DNA of 64,000 nt from DASPUH01 sp964518505 (GTDB taxonomy: Bacteria; Chloroflexota; Limnocylindria; Limnocylindrales; CSP1-4), in contig CAZFGT010000001.1 of the NCBI GenBank assembly GCA_964518505.1, positions 1 to 64,000 of the forward strand, in the 5' to 3' direction. The number at the start of each line of letters is the position of its first letter. Position 1 is the stretch's first letter. The notes below the pieces were generated by a model, which was not told the DNA's origin, ran no database searches, and saw only the letters and a list, made by a program, of their open reading frames with translations. Below, piece by piece: positions 8,512 to 17,069 of the stretch. The position numbers and the translations under genes were made by a program.

Positions 8512-8913
8512 GTGCTCGGTGACTACCTCGTCTTCCCCATCCTGCTGTCCAGGGATCTCGCGGTCAGTCGCGCCTTCTACCACGACACCCTGGGTCTGGA
8601 GATCCTCCGCGAGGACGGGGAGCGCATCATCTTCCGCTGCGGGAACGGCTCGCAGCTGTCGGTCACCCTGAGCACGATCGGGACCAGGGACTCGCAGACC
8701 CAGCTCGCGTGGCGGGTGCCCGACCTGAAGGCCGCGCTGGCCGATCTGCGTGCGCGCGGCGTCCGGATCGAGGCCTATGACGCGCCCGACCCGGTGACCG
8801 ACGCGGAAGGGATCGCCGACATGGGCTTTGCCTGGTCGGCTTGGATCATCGATCCGAGCGGCAACGCGCTGGCCATCCTCCAGCCGAAGGCACCGCCGTC
8901 CCCGTCCGCCTGA
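8512..8913 (+). CDS. VOC family protein
   Basis: A 133-residue VOC-fold protein, start GTG 8512 behind AGGAGG. The N-terminal half has FPILLSRDLAVSRAFYHDTLGLEI. The C-terminal half has WSAWIIDPSGNALAILQP, the usual DPxGNxxxI ending. It is closer to the bleomycin-resistance or dioxygenase-like singles than the upstream VOC gene, and the two are not recent duplicates. Substrate unknown. Confidence 0.85.
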   Translation: MLGDYLVFPILLSRDLAVSRAFYHDTLGLEILREDGERIIFRCGNGSQLSVTLSTIGTRDSQTQLAWRVPDLKAALADLRARGVRIEAYDAPDPVTDAEGIADMGFAWSAWIIDPSGNALAILQPKAPPSPSA

Positions 8914-8932
8914 CGGCGGGGTCCGGGCCCTG

Positions 8933-9871
8933 ATGTTCGAAGAGCTAGTCGATCGCGTCCACGCGTTCCTGTTCGGCACGCCCATCGTGCGGCGCGCGGC
9001 CCCGCGACTGGCCGGCACCTGGCACACCATCGATTCCTCCCTGCCGCTCTACGAGCTGCGACGAACGGCGTGGCAGATCCGGCACGGTCGTCGTCGCGCC
9101 CGGTTCCCGATGCGCGTCGCGTTCACGCCCGAGGCGCCGCGCTACTTCCACGGGGCCTACCAGCTGTGCGAGCGCCTCAACGTGCAGATCACCGCGGCCC
9201 CTGAGGCGGACGTGCTCATCCACTGGCGCAACGCGACCGAGTGGGGCGATCCGCCGCCCGACCTGGATGCCCGCGCCGTCAATGCGCGGGTGCGCGACAT
9301 CAGCAAGCGCCACATCAACGAACTGCACGGCCGGGTCTTTGGCTATGACCTCGAGCCGGAGCCCGACGCCACCGAGTTCGTGGCCAAGTCGGACCGCAAC
9401 GCGACCCACGATGGCCGCGTGGTGGCGCGTCGATCGAGCGAGGCGGGCGTGGTGACCCAGCGCCTCATCGACAACCGGCTCGATGCGCACATGGTGACCG
9501 ACTTCCGGGTGGTCCTCTTCGATGGCCGGATCGTCCTTTGCGTGGTGCGGTACCGCCCGGTGGCCAACCGCTTCCTGGGCCAGGGTTTCAGCCTGCTGGC
9601 CGTGCTGACCCCTCCTGACGCGTGCTTCAGCGCGACCGAGCAGGCCCAGCTGGCGGCCATGTGCGACGCAGTTGGCGCCGATTGGGCCGAGCTGGACGTG
9701 CTGCGCGACCGGGGCTCAGGCCGGCTCTACGTCGTCGACGTGAACCCCACGCCCGGCGCCCCCATCCCGAGCCTGTCGCGGGACGAGGACCGCGCCTGCT
9801 GGCGCCTGCAGGAGGCCGGCTTCGCCCAGCTCCTGCGCGCCCACGCGAGGGGGCTCGGCGCGGGCGCCTGA
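8933..9871 (+). CDS. ATP-grasp-like protein, tandem copy 1
   Basis: A 312-residue protein from ATG 8933, 20 bp after the VOC gene. The C-terminal third (AELDVLRDRGSGRLYVVDVNPTPG) reads like the metal-binding D/E...N end of an ATP-grasp domain. The middle (VVTQRLIDNRLDAHMVTDFR...VVLFDGRIV) fits the preceding ATP-grasp strands. Strongly conserved stretches shared with the next gene are TPEAPRYFH, NARVRDISKRH and KSDxNATHDG. I do not recognise a named family. An ATP-dependent ligase or carboxylate-amine/phosphate chemistry would be the generic expectation. Confidence 0.65.
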   Translation: MFEELVDRVHAFLFGTPIVRRAAPRLAGTWHTIDSSLPLYELRRTAWQIRHGRRRARFPMRVAFTPEAPRYFHGAYQLCERLNVQITAAPEADVLIHWRNATEWGDPPPDLDARAVNARVRDISKRHINELHGRVFGYDLEPEPDATEFVAKSDRNATHDGRVVARRSSEAGVVTQRLIDNRLDAHMVTDFRVVLFDGRIVLCVVRYRPVANRFLGQGFSLLAVLTPPDACFSATEQAQLAAMCDAVGADWAELDVLRDRGSGRLYVVDVNPTPGAPIPSLSRDEDRACWRLQEAGFAQLLRAHARGLGAGA

Positions 9872-9898
9872 GCTGAGGCCAGCCTCCATACTCGCCGG

Positions 9899-10825
9899 AT
9901 GCTCGAGGAGCTGGTCGACCGGGTCCACGGCTGGGTGCGCGCGACACCGATCGTGCGTCTGGCCGCCCCCACGCTGGCGGCGGCCTGGCACGCGACGGAT
10001 CGCTCACAGCCGCTCTATGCGACGAGACGACGGCTGTGGCAACTCCGCCATGGCCGGCGCAGCCGCTTCCCACTTCGCGTCGGGTTCACGCCCGAGGCGC
10101 CGCGCTACTTCCACGCGGTCTACATGTTGTGCCAACGCCTGAACGTCGACATCGTCCCCGTCGATGGCGCCGACGTGGTGTTCCACTGGGCCGATGTCAC
10201 GGTCCGCGCGGAGCCGCATGACCTGGACCCCACGGCCATCAATGCCCGCGTCCGCGACATCAGCAAGCGCCACGTCAGCGAGGTCCACGCTCAGGTCTTC
10301 GGCTACGACCTCCAGCCTGACCCCGGCGCCACGGAATACGTCGAGAAATCCGACGCCAACGCCACGCACGATGGTCACGTCGTCGAGCGCGCCTCGGGTG
10401 CCGCCGGCGTCGTCGTCCAGCGTCTCATCGACAACCGGCTCGACGACCACGTGGTCATCGACTATCGCGTGTCGGTGATGGACGGGCGCATCGTCTGTAC
10501 GCTCCAGCGCTACCGGCCGGTCGGTGATCGGTTCACCCACGCGGGGCACGTCGTCACGCTGGTGGTCGAGGCAGACAGCACGTTCGACCTGGATGAGCAG
10601 GCGCGGCTCGTCGGGATGTGCGAGGCCATGGGGGTCGACTGGGCGGACCTGGATGTCCTCCGCGACCGGTCGTCCGGCCGCCTCTACGTCGTCGACGTCA
10701 ATCCCACTCGAGGGCCGCCACACCCCAGTCACGTGGGCCCCGAACTGGCCCGGTACTGGCGACTGCAGGAACAGGGTTTCGCTGCCCTCCTCAAAGCCCA
10801 CGCACGTCGGCCGCCGGCGTCGTGA
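9899..10825 (+). CDS. ATP-grasp-like protein, tandem copy 2
   Basis: A 308-residue paralogue of the preceding gene, 27 bp downstream and alignable end to end, with well over half of positions identical by eye. Shared motifs are EELVDRVH, FTPEAPRYFH, NARVRDISKRH, KSDANATHDG, VQRLIDNRLD and DLDVLRDRSSGRLYVVDVNPT. Differences cluster in the N-terminal helix, the segment after the DV(L/V)(I/F)HW motif and the tail. Retention of both copies with the same motifs suggests a heterodimer or two related substrates, but neither is shown. It is the last plus-strand gene of this block. Confidence 0.65.
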   Translation: MLEELVDRVHGWVRATPIVRLAAPTLAAAWHATDRSQPLYATRRRLWQLRHGRRSRFPLRVGFTPEAPRYFHAVYMLCQRLNVDIVPVDGADVVFHWADVTVRAEPHDLDPTAINARVRDISKRHVSEVHAQVFGYDLQPDPGATEYVEKSDANATHDGHVVERASGAAGVVVQRLIDNRLDDHVVIDYRVSVMDGRIVCTLQRYRPVGDRFTHAGHVVTLVVEADSTFDLDEQARLVGMCEAMGVDWADLDVLRDRSSGRLYVVDVNPTRGPPHPSHVGPELARYWRLQEQGFAALLKAHARRPPAS

Positions 10826-11434
10826 GGCCGGTGCGGCGCATGAAGAGCCCCCGTCCCGCACCCAGGCAGGACAGGGGCCTTGCACCCACCCGAAGCTGTC
10901 GCACCGGGGGACACCCGGAGAAACGACGCGGCCGGTCGCTTCGTTACGCGGCCGCGCCGGGTCTGGTCACGAGCTGGTCGGCACCGCCGTCGGGGACGTG
11001 GCCGGCGTCACGGTCGGGGCCGAGCTGGCGGCCGGCGTTGACGTGGTCACGGGTGCCATGGTTGGCGACGTGACCGGGGCCACAGAGGCGCTCCGTAGGA
11101 GGAGGGACGCCCCCGCCGGGTCGGACGGCTCCGCGCTACGGCGAGGTGTGCTCTGATCCCGCGGCCACGCGAAGCCTGGCCATGGTCACGTGGACCGCGT
11201 CAGGTGCGGTGTCTCCGGCCGAGCCCGGGCCGTTGCAAGTCCGTGACGACAGGGACCCGCGACGGCCCTGGGCGCCCAAAGGCCCGACCACCTGCGGTAC
11301 TGCATGACCGCCGGCGACCGGGCCTCTCGGCTATCCAGTTCACCCCTACTCAGCGGGGCGTGTGCTCATCGTGGACCAGCACGGCTGCGCACGTCGTCAA
11401 CAGTGCGCACCGCACCCTTACGTTTTCGTGAACG
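10826..11434. other. 609-bp stretch with no supported gene
   Basis: The sequence lies between convergent genes. Short frames exist on both strands but lack ribosome sites, recognisable domains or continuity. An imperfect hairpin (CCCCGTCC...GGACAGGGG, 10849-10877) just after the plus-strand gene, and a 7-bp stem at 11386-11409, could terminate transcription from each side. Two ACGCGGCC direct repeats lie at 10925-10952. No copy of the inverted-repeat elements seen elsewhere in the window was found here. Confidence 0.5.
11386..11409 (-). terminator. Hairpin after NTF2-like gene
   Basis: TGCGCAC and GTGCGCA form a perfect 7-bp stem with a 10-nt loop, about 25 bp past the stop of the minus-strand gene ending at 11435. 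There is no T-run. Confidence 0.35.
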
Positions 11435-12006
11435 TCAGCGCCCCGCCTGGTGCTCATCCTCCGACCAGACGTAGCGGACCGCGCCGTCATCGGCGCACGC
11501 GAGCGACCGAACGTACCGGCCGCCCGGTAGGTCGATCTCTTCCGCCAGGCCGCGTCCGCGCCCGCCATCCCCGTCCATCGGTCCGCCGACGTAGAGGTAG
11601 TGGCCGTGGGATCCGCGGATGTCGGGCGAGAGCCATCGGATGGCGATCCCCTCGGCGGCGATACGAGCGGCGGCATGGGACGGATAGCCCCGCATCAGCC
11701 GCAGGCGCGTGCCCTTGAGGGTCAGCACGCTGTAATGATCGCTTGAACCTCCATCGGGATGTATGCGGCGCAGGCCCAGCAGGAGCCGGTCGCCGTAGTC
11801 GGTGACCTCGATGACCTGGACCACCTGCCGGGCTGTCCGGTAGCCGCCCAGGGAGCGGAGGACGGCCTCGCGGCCGTGGGAGTCCCACGGCCCGGGAGTG
11901 GGAGCCAGCATCTCGACGTCGGGGTCCAGAAGGTCGCGGATCGCCTCAGGGCCATGGCGCTGAACCGTTCGAAGACCGCCCGGACCCGCTCCTCCAACCG
12001 GGCCAT
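11435..12006 (-). pseudogene. NTF2/SnoaL-like protein with a -1 frameshift
   Basis: Two frames together give one SnoaL/NTF2-like protein. The first starts at ATG 12006 (MARLEERVRAVFERFSAMA). The second continues with PEAIRDLLDPDVEMLAPTPG and carries on to the stop at 11435 (conserved REAVLRSLGGY, then a beta-rich half). The frames switch near 11950 at a run of three C in ATGGCCCTGAGG; one extra C would restore a single frame. The second frame alone could be translated from internal ATG 11911 as 158 residues. A real disruption and a sequencing or assembly error are both possible. Function of the family: small-molecule binding or isomerase-like. Confidence 0.6.
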
Positions 12007-12053
12007 CGTACCCGTGGACACGCCGTCAGCAGGTCCGCTCCTGCGTGCGACCC

Positions 12054-12644
12054 TCAGCCGTCGATGCGAAAGACGGGGTAGGCCGCGGCGATCGGCGCGA
12101 ACGCCTCGACGGGGGCCGCGGGATCGACCGGGATGTGCGGGCGCGCTCCGACGGCACGGGCCAGGTACGCCTTGATCACCGGGGCGCGCTCGTCCGGCGG
12201 CACCTCGACGAGGTGCACCTCGCGTCGTTGCCCGTGGCGGATGACGGCGCGGCCGCCGGCGGCCCTGACATTGCGGACCCACGGCGAGCGCTCACCGAGC
12301 ATGGAGACGAGGTAGCGCTCGCCCTCATGCTCCCCGATGACGAGCGGGATCGAGCCGACGCGTCCGGTGCGATGTCCCGTCGTCTCGAGCGCCACTGCCC
12401 AAGACGGTCCCAGGCCCGATGCGCATGCCGAGGCGTACACGCGCCCGACGGCCCGGCCGGCGCGATTGGGCCGCCCGGCCCGGTAGAAGAGGCGGTTGCC
12501 GTTCCGGTGGGATGCGCTGCGCAGGTAGAGCCCGTAGGCACACGCCAGCCCAAGGACGCCGACCAGGAGCAAGCGTGAGGTTCTCACCGAGCGACCAGCA
12601 TGCGCGCTCGCCGCGGCGGGCCTGAGGAGTCGGACGACCCGCAT
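12054..12644 (-). CDS. Nitroreductase/quinone reductase family (Ddn-like) protein
   Basis: A 196-residue protein with one N-terminal hydrophobic segment (LLLVGVLGLACAYGLYL, about 25-42). It then has the split-barrel domain of F420- or flavin-dependent nitroreductases (PF04075): TTGHRTGRVGSIPLVIGEHEGERYLV, then GERSPWVRNVRAAGGRAVIR, the family signature. These enzymes use deazaflavin F420 or FMN to reduce quinones or nitro compounds. Cofactor choice cannot be settled here, and no F420 genes are in the window. Membrane anchoring at the N-terminus is a little unusual for the family. Confidence 0.85.
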   Translation of the reverse strand: MRVVRLLRPAAASAHAGRSVRTSRLLLVGVLGLACAYGLYLRSASHRNGNRLFYRAGRPNRAGRAVGRVYASACASGLGPSWAVALETTGHRTGRVGSIPLVIGEHEGERYLVSMLGERSPWVRNVRAAGGRAVIRHGQRREVHLVEVPPDERAPVIKAYLARAVGARPHIPVDPAAPVEAFAPIAAAYPVFRIDG

Positions 12645-12761
12645 TCAGGGGCACAACGACCGCTTCGGATGTACGACGCGGGGCTAGGGCCGCCCTAGCG
12701 GACGGCATGCCGTCCTATGGACGACCGCGCAGGAGCGAGACCCGGAACGCGCTCAGCAGAG

Positions 12762-12838
<77 letters not shown>

Positions 12839-12863
12839 AGGTGACCGATGGTACCCCAGCCGC

Positions 12864-13244
12864 CTACAGGACGAAGGCGGCCACGATGGCGATGAGGGGC
12901 GGCACGGCCTGCAGCGCGGCGGCGGCGGCCAGGCGCCGGTTCGTGGTGCCGAGCACGACGCCGGCTCCCAGCATGCAGGCGCAGGCAAAGACGACGATGG
13001 CGCACCCCGCGGGCTGGTGGCCGCTCGCCACGAGCAGCAACCCGGCCACGACGCCCGCGGCCAGGAAGAGGTTGTAGAAGCCCTGGTTGAAGGCCATCGG
13101 CCGGACGGCCTCGGCTGCCTCCGCGGACCGCAGGCCAAAGCGGCCCCATACGGTCGGCCGGGCGAAGATCAGGCTCTCCAGGACGAAGAACCACACGTGG
13201 ATGGCGGCCGCCACGAGCGCGGCGGCCACGGCGATGATCGGCAT
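12864..13244 (-). CDS. DUF1304 membrane protein
   Basis: A 126-residue four-helix membrane protein of the DUF1304 family: LVAAAIHVWFFVLESLIF with the conserved His and Glu in helix 1, then MAFNQGFYNLFLAAG and a final hydrophobic helix. Function unknown. The start is taken as ATG 13244; GTG 13262 is in frame upstream but adds only a polar stub. It lies between the GGDEF gene and tRNA-Pro on the same strand. Confidence 0.88.
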   Translation of the reverse strand: MPIIAVAAALVAAAIHVWFFVLESLIFARPTVWGRFGLRSAEAAEAVRPMAFNQGFYNLFLAAGVVAGLLLVASGHQPAGCAIVVFACACMLGAGVVLGTTNRRLAAAAALQAVPPLIAIVAAFVL

Positions 13245-13304
13245 CCCGGCATTCTGGGGCACGGAGGCCGCCGGCGATACGCCCAGCGGCCGGACCGTCG
13301 GGGC

Positions 13305-14243
13305 CTAGACGATCCCCGAGCGGCGGCGACCGGCGGCGAGCTCGCCCTGGAGGCGTTCCTCCGCGCGCAACTGGGCCGTGTTGATGTCGCCCTCGGGGCC
13401 GGGGCTGGCCCAGCCGAAGGAGAGCTGCAAGGCGACGGCGCCGGCCTGGAGCCAGACGTCGCACGCGGCACGGACGCGCTCGACGTAGTTGATGGCGCGG
13501 ACCTCATCGGTCTCGGGCAGGAGCACGGCGAACCGGGCCGGGCCGACGCGGGCGATGATGTCGACCGCGCGGGCCTGGCGCTTGAGCACCTGGCCGATGG
13601 CCGGCACGATGCGCCCCGCGGCGCTGGCCCCGACGCGGTCGGCCAGGCGATCCAGGCCGTCGAGCTCGGCGAAGACGATGGCGAACGGGCGACCGTAGCG
13701 GCGCAGGCGGACCGCTTCCTCGCGGATGTGACGATCCCAGGCGAAGGCGCTCTCCAGGCCGGTCACCGGATCGTGCAGCGGATCCAGCGGCGCCTGGAGT
13801 TCGAAGCCGGGCGCGTCCCAGGGGATCTCCTCCTCCACCGGCGCGGCCGGGGGCGGGGCGATGAAAGCAGGCGCTGCGGCGACCGGGGCCGGGGCCGGCG
13901 GTTCGGGGGCGGCCGCAAGCGGTGTGGGTGCCGGCTCGGGGCTCGGTGCGACCGACGGCGGGGGCGCGTCCGCTGACGGCGCCTCGGCCACGACGCTCTC
14001 CGGCTGCAGCAGGCCATAGGCGTCCATCCGCGGGCCGGAGATGGCCCGTTCCAGGCGCGTGGCATCGGCCATCTGGCCCACTTCGGCGGCAGGCCCGCCG
14101 GCGGTCGGGCGCGGCTCCTGGGTCGCGAGCGTCTCCGGCGCATGGCGGCGCCGGACCCACAGGTTCACCACGAGCAACCCCATGATGACCAGGTTGGCGA
14201 CGATCGCCACGATGAGGACGGTGATGACGGCATCAGTCGGCAT
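13305..14243 (-). CDS. Membrane-anchored degenerate GGDEF protein
   Basis: A 312-residue protein. An N-terminal membrane helix (AVITVLIVAIVANLVIMGLLVV, about 5-27) is followed by a long Pro/Ala-rich linker (about 85-150). A C-terminal GGDEF-fold domain starts at DPVTGLESAFAWDRHI. The catalytic motif reads GPARF in RVGPARFAVLLPETD, so cyclic-di-GMP synthesis is not expected; binding or a structural role is more likely. I chose ATG 14243 over an in-frame start at 14321, because the membrane helix then sits at the very N-terminus. Confidence 0.82.
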   Translation of the reverse strand: MPTDAVITVLIVAIVANLVIMGLLVVNLWVRRRHAPETLATQEPRPTAGGPAAEVGQMADATRLERAISGPRMDAYGLLQPESVVAEAPSADAPPPSVAPSPEPAPTPLAAAPEPPAPAPVAAAPAFIAPPPAAPVEEEIPWDAPGFELQAPLDPLHDPVTGLESAFAWDRHIREEAVRLRRYGRPFAIVFAELDGLDRLADRVGASAAGRIVPAIGQVLKRQARAVDIIARVGPARFAVLLPETDEVRAINYVERVRAACDVWLQAGAVALQLSFGWASPGPEGDINTAQLRAEERLQGELAAGRRRSGIV

Positions 14244-14405
14244 ATGCGTTGGTGAACGATCTCCGCGATGGAGGGATGAGTCCGAGCCCGAGTGTAGACG
14301 GCCTCGCCGGACGCGGACCATTTGCCGGCTGTCGCCGGACCATGTTCCGTTGACGCCTCACAACGCGTGGTGCGGTGCAGGGGGGTGTGGGGCGGGGGCG
14401 CTTCG

Positions 14406-16022
14406 TCAGGGCCCGCGGCGAGGCCGCGCGCCCGATGCGGCGCGGCCCGTCCGGGTGGCGCGACCCGGCCGCCCTGATGGGCCCGCTCGTCGCAATCGTG
14501 GCAGCTCCACCTTGGACCGCTCGCGGAAGACGAGACGGAGCGGGGTGCCATCGAAGCCGAAGCGCGTGCGCAGCTCGTTCTCCAGGTAGCGCCGGTAGCT
14601 GAAATGCACGCGGTCCGCATCGCGGGCGAAGAAGACGAACGTCGGCGGGGCAACGGTGGCCTGGGTGGCGAAGAGGACCTTGGGTCGCTTGCCCTTCACC
14701 ATCGGCGGCGTCTGACGGAAGGTGGCCTCGGCGACCATGCGGTTGAGTTCGGCGGTCGGGATGCGGCGACGGCGCTCGGCCGCGATGTCGACCGCCAGCT
14801 CAAGGACCCGCTCCACGCGCTGGCCGGTGCGGGCGCTGATCGACACGACCGGAGCGAAGTCCAGGAAGGGGACCTGCGCCCGCAGGCGGGCGGCGAACTC
14901 GTCGAACGTGCGGTCCGTCTTCTCCGCCAGGAGGTCCCACTTGTTGACGGCCACCACGAGGCCCTTGCCCTCCTCCACGACGTAGCCCGCCACGTGCGCG
15001 TCCTGGGCCGTCAGGCCGTCGACCGCATCGATCACCAGGACAGCCACATCGGCCCGCCCGATGGCCTTCAACGCGCGAAGGCTCGAGTAGCGCTCGGCAG
15101 CGGGTCCGCCGGCGACCCTGCCGCGCCGCCGGATGCCGGCCGTGTCGATGAGGCGCAGCGGCTGCCCGTGCCAGTCCAGGGAGGTGTCGATGGCGTCGCG
15201 AGTGGTGCCCGCGGTCTCGCTCACGATGACCCGCTCGTGGCCGAGCAGCGCGTTGAGCAACGAGCTCTTGCCCACGTTGGGCCGGCCCACGATGGCGATG
15301 CTGATGGGGCCGCGGGCGATGTCATCGGCCGCCACACGAGCGTCCCAGGCGGCGGCCGCCTCGTCCGGCGTGGGTGGTGGGCCCGCGGGCCCGAAGTCGG
15401 CCTCGTCCTCCGCCGCGGCCGCGGCCTCCTCCTCCTGCGCCTTGCGGGCCACCTCGGCGGTGGACTCGGGCGGCAGGGCCCACACGACCGCGTCCATCAG
15501 GTCGCCGGAGCCGCGCCCGTGCAGCGCGCTGAGGGCGTACAACTCCTCCCAGCCCAGGCGGTTGAACTCCGCGCCCTGCGCCTCCAGCCGCTCGCTGTCG
15601 GCCTTGTTGACGGCCACCAGGATGGGCACGCTCGAGCGACGCAGCAGCTCGGCGGCCTCCTGGTCGGCCGGTGTCTCCCCGACCCCCGCGTCGACGACGA
15701 ACACGATGACGTCGGCCTCGGCGATGGCCAGCCGCGCCTGCTCCTGGACCTTGGCCTCGATGACGTCGCCGGGATGCTGTTCCAGGCCGCCCGTGTCGAC
15801 CACGATGAAGCGGCGGCCGTTCCATTCCGCCACGGCGTAAAGGCGGTCACGCGTGGTACGGGCACGATCCTCCACGATCGCCGTGCGCTCCCCCACGATG
15901 CGGTTGAAGAGCGTGCTCTTGCCCACATTGGGCCGTCCCACGAGGGCTACGACGGGCAGCCCGGCGAGCGGCGCGGTGCGGTCCAGCACGCCCCGCGAGC
16001 GCGACGAACGACGTGTCGCCAC
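14406..16022 (-). CDS. der: Ribosome biogenesis GTPase Der (EngA)
   Basis: A 538-residue double-GTPase needed for 50S assembly. GTPase 1 has P-loop GRPNVGKS at 29-36 and NKAD. GTPase 2, from about residue 250, has GRPNVGKSS and NKWD. A C-terminal KH-like domain follows (LNRMVAEATFRQTPP...GKRPKVLFATQ). It is about 90 residues longer than common Der proteins, because of an Ala/Glu-rich acidic insert between the GTPases (about 190-248) and a basic Arg-rich tail. It starts GTG 16022, two bases after the ispH stop, so translation is probably coupled. Confidence 0.97.
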   Translation of the reverse strand: MATRRSSRSRGVLDRTAPLAGLPVVALVGRPNVGKSTLFNRIVGERTAIVEDRARTTRDRLYAVAEWNGRRFIVVDTGGLEQHPGDVIEAKVQEQARLAIAEADVIVFVVDAGVGETPADQEAAELLRRSSVPILVAVNKADSERLEAQGAEFNRLGWEELYALSALHGRGSGDLMDAVVWALPPESTAEVARKAQEEEAAAAAEDEADFGPAGPPPTPDEAAAAWDARVAADDIARGPISIAIVGRPNVGKSSLLNALLGHERVIVSETAGTTRDAIDTSLDWHGQPLRLIDTAGIRRRGRVAGGPAAERYSSLRALKAIGRADVAVLVIDAVDGLTAQDAHVAGYVVEEGKGLVVAVNKWDLLAEKTDRTFDEFAARLRAQVPFLDFAPVVSISARTGQRVERVLELAVDIAAERRRRIPTAELNRMVAEATFRQTPPMVKGKRPKVLFATQATVAPPTFVFFARDADRVHFSYRRYLENELRTRFGFDGTPLRLVFRERSKVELPRLRRAGPSGRPGRATRTGRAASGARPRRGP

Positions 16023-16024
16023 GG

Positions 16025-16999
16025 TCAGGCGGCGCCGGCGATGTCGCGAGGGCGCGCGCCGCCGATCGAGGAGCTGCGGTAGGCCGCCTCGGCCACGGCC
16101 TGGAGGGCTTCGTGCGCCAGGCGCCGGGCGTCCACCTGTACGGCAGGGGTGCCGGCCAGCTCATAGATCCGCGCCGCGACCGCCTCCAGGTCCTCGATGG
16201 GGGTGCTCGTGCCGCCGGAGACGCCGACGAGGCGCGCGTCGCCGAAGGCGGCCGCATCGGCCAGGTCGGCGGCCGATTCGATCTGCAGGACCGGCGTCCC
16301 GGCGATCTCGCAGAGACGCGTCAGCTCGCGGGTGTTGGCGCTGCTCCGACCGCCCACCACGACCATCTGCTCGACGCGCCCGGCGAGTTCCAGGGTGTCT
16401 TCCTGGCGCCGGATGGTGACCGGGCACACGGTGTTGATGATCTTCAGCTCGTGGCTGCGCGACACGAGGAAGGCGGCCAGCTGCTCGAACTTCCACGGCG
16501 GCTGGGTGGACTGGCTGATGAGCGCCATCCGCTTGCGCCGGGGGATGCGCACCCACTCCTCCTGCTCGTCGACCACGATGGCGTCCGGGGCGAAGCCCAG
16601 CAAGCCCACCGTCTCGGGGTGGTTGGGCGTGCCGAGGAGCACGATGGTGTAGCCGTCCTCGACGAGGCGCTCCATCTCCTTCTGCTCCTGCAGGACCCAG
16701 GTGCAGGTGCCGTCGATGACCTCCAGGCCGCGGCCCTGCGCCTCCGCCATCGTCTCCGGCGTGACGCCGTGGGCGCGGATCACGATGGCCGCCCCCGACT
16801 CCACCTGGCCAAGCGTCTCGACAGCGTGGATGCCCTGGGCGTCGAGCTCGGCGATGACGCCCGTGTTGTGCACGACCTGCCCCAACGTGTGGGTCCGCTT
16901 GCCCTGCGCGGCGGCGAGCTTGGCGTAATCGATGGCCTCGCGCACGCCGTAGCAGAAGCCCGTGCGCTTGGCGATGAGGACCTGTTCCACGCGTGCCAT
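16025..16999 (-). CDS. ispH: 4-hydroxy-3-methylbut-2-enyl diphosphate reductase
   Basis: A 324-residue IspH (LytB), the last step of the MEP isoprenoid pathway, yielding IPP and DMAPP. The three [4Fe-4S] cysteines are visible: C16 (GFCYGV), C99 (DGTCTWV, usually DATCPLV) and C192 (NTVCPVT). Also present are substrate-contacting H44, H77, H127, E129 and T165. It pairs with dxs at 26-28 kb, which shows the MEP route is used. Its place between plsC and der follows the common scpAB-rluB-cmk-plsC-ispH-der order. Confidence 0.96.
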   Translation of the reverse strand: MARVEQVLIAKRTGFCYGVREAIDYAKLAAAQGKRTHTLGQVVHNTGVIAELDAQGIHAVETLGQVESGAAIVIRAHGVTPETMAEAQGRGLEVIDGTCTWVLQEQKEMERLVEDGYTIVLLGTPNHPETVGLLGFAPDAIVVDEQEEWVRIPRRKRMALISQSTQPPWKFEQLAAFLVSRSHELKIINTVCPVTIRRQEDTLELAGRVEQMVVVGGRSSANTRELTRLCEIAGTPVLQIESAADLADAAAFGDARLVGVSGGTSTPIEDLEAVAARIYELAGTPAVQVDARRLAHEALQAVAEAAYRSSSIGGARPRDIAGAA

Positions 17000-17069
17000 C
17001 TCACGTTCGAGTATGGCATGCCCCCGCCTGACGGCCCCTCGCGGGGCCCCGGGATGACCTCCTCGCGGG

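Noticed and set aside
10975..11160. Minus-strand Thr/Pro/Ser-rich frame resembling a secreted-protein tail
   Set aside because: No start codon with a ribosome site, no upstream domain and only about 40 residues of low complexity.
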